The notes below the pieces were generated by a model. It was not told where the DNA came from. It ran no database searches and was given only the letters and a program-made list of their open reading frames with translations. Positions 11,289 to 11,289 of a DNA stretch of 11,289 nt are shown in pieces (position 1 is the stretch's first letter; each line of letters begins with the position of its first letter). Origin of the DNA: Actinomycetes bacterium (GTDB lineage: Bacteria > Actinomycetota > Coriobacteriia > WRKU01 > WQUG01); contig JAIRWZ010000079.1 of NCBI GenBank assembly GCA_031268615.1, positions 1 to 11,289 on the forward strand, given 5' to 3'. Both the position numbers and the translations under genes were made by a program.

Positions 11289-11289
11289 T

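Overview
The window comes from a bacterium with moderately high GC content (an estimate by eye, not computed). A lipoprotein and a secreted surface protein, an ECF-type vitamin transporter, frequent GTG/TTG starts and a seryl-tRNA synthetase of the Coriobacteriia/Firmicutes type together suggest a Gram-positive actinobacterium (Actinomycetota, perhaps Coriobacteriia). This placement is an inference with low to moderate confidence. All main genes are on the + strand except an amidohydrolase and a partial gene at the right edge.

Layout. 1-77: last codons of an unidentified gene. 121-1296: aldo/keto reductase with a C-terminal two-cluster ferredoxin domain. 1297-1764: a gene-free stretch holding a perfect palindrome, a dispersed palindromic repeat, a promoter and a clear cobalamin (B12) riboswitch with a possible ribosome-binding-site switch. 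1765-8370: a five-gene operon under that riboswitch. It encodes a secreted PQQ-type beta-propeller with bacterial Ig-like domains, a lipoprotein ending in a transcobalamin-like (DUF4430) domain, an ECF transporter T component, a fused double-ATPase, and an S component resembling the B12-specific CbrT type. 8615-9955: serS, convergent with an amidohydrolase (9983-10798, minus) across a shared inverted repeat. 10994-11070: tRNA-Arg(ACG) with its own promoter. 11205-11288: C-terminal end of an unidentified minus-strand gene.

How the genes work together. The riboswitch marks the whole operon as B12-responsive. The ECF module supplies import across the membrane, and the two exported proteins look like an outside capture stage. 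A beta-propeller (the fold of the Bacteroides B12 binder BtuG) and a transcobalamin/intrinsic-factor-like domain would hand B12 to an ECF transporter that classically works without a separate binding protein. This is the most interesting biological system in the window.

A second layer is repetitive DNA. A 13-base motif (GTGAGTACGTCCA) occurs five times on both strands and in different reading frames, all within the B12 operon. Palindromic elements (TCATTCCCG...CGGGAATCCAG type) and a terminal-inverted-repeat element are embedded in frame in the transporter genes, filling linkers and loops. Short tandem repeats lie at both ends of the T-component gene, one of them read in two frames by two overlapping genes.
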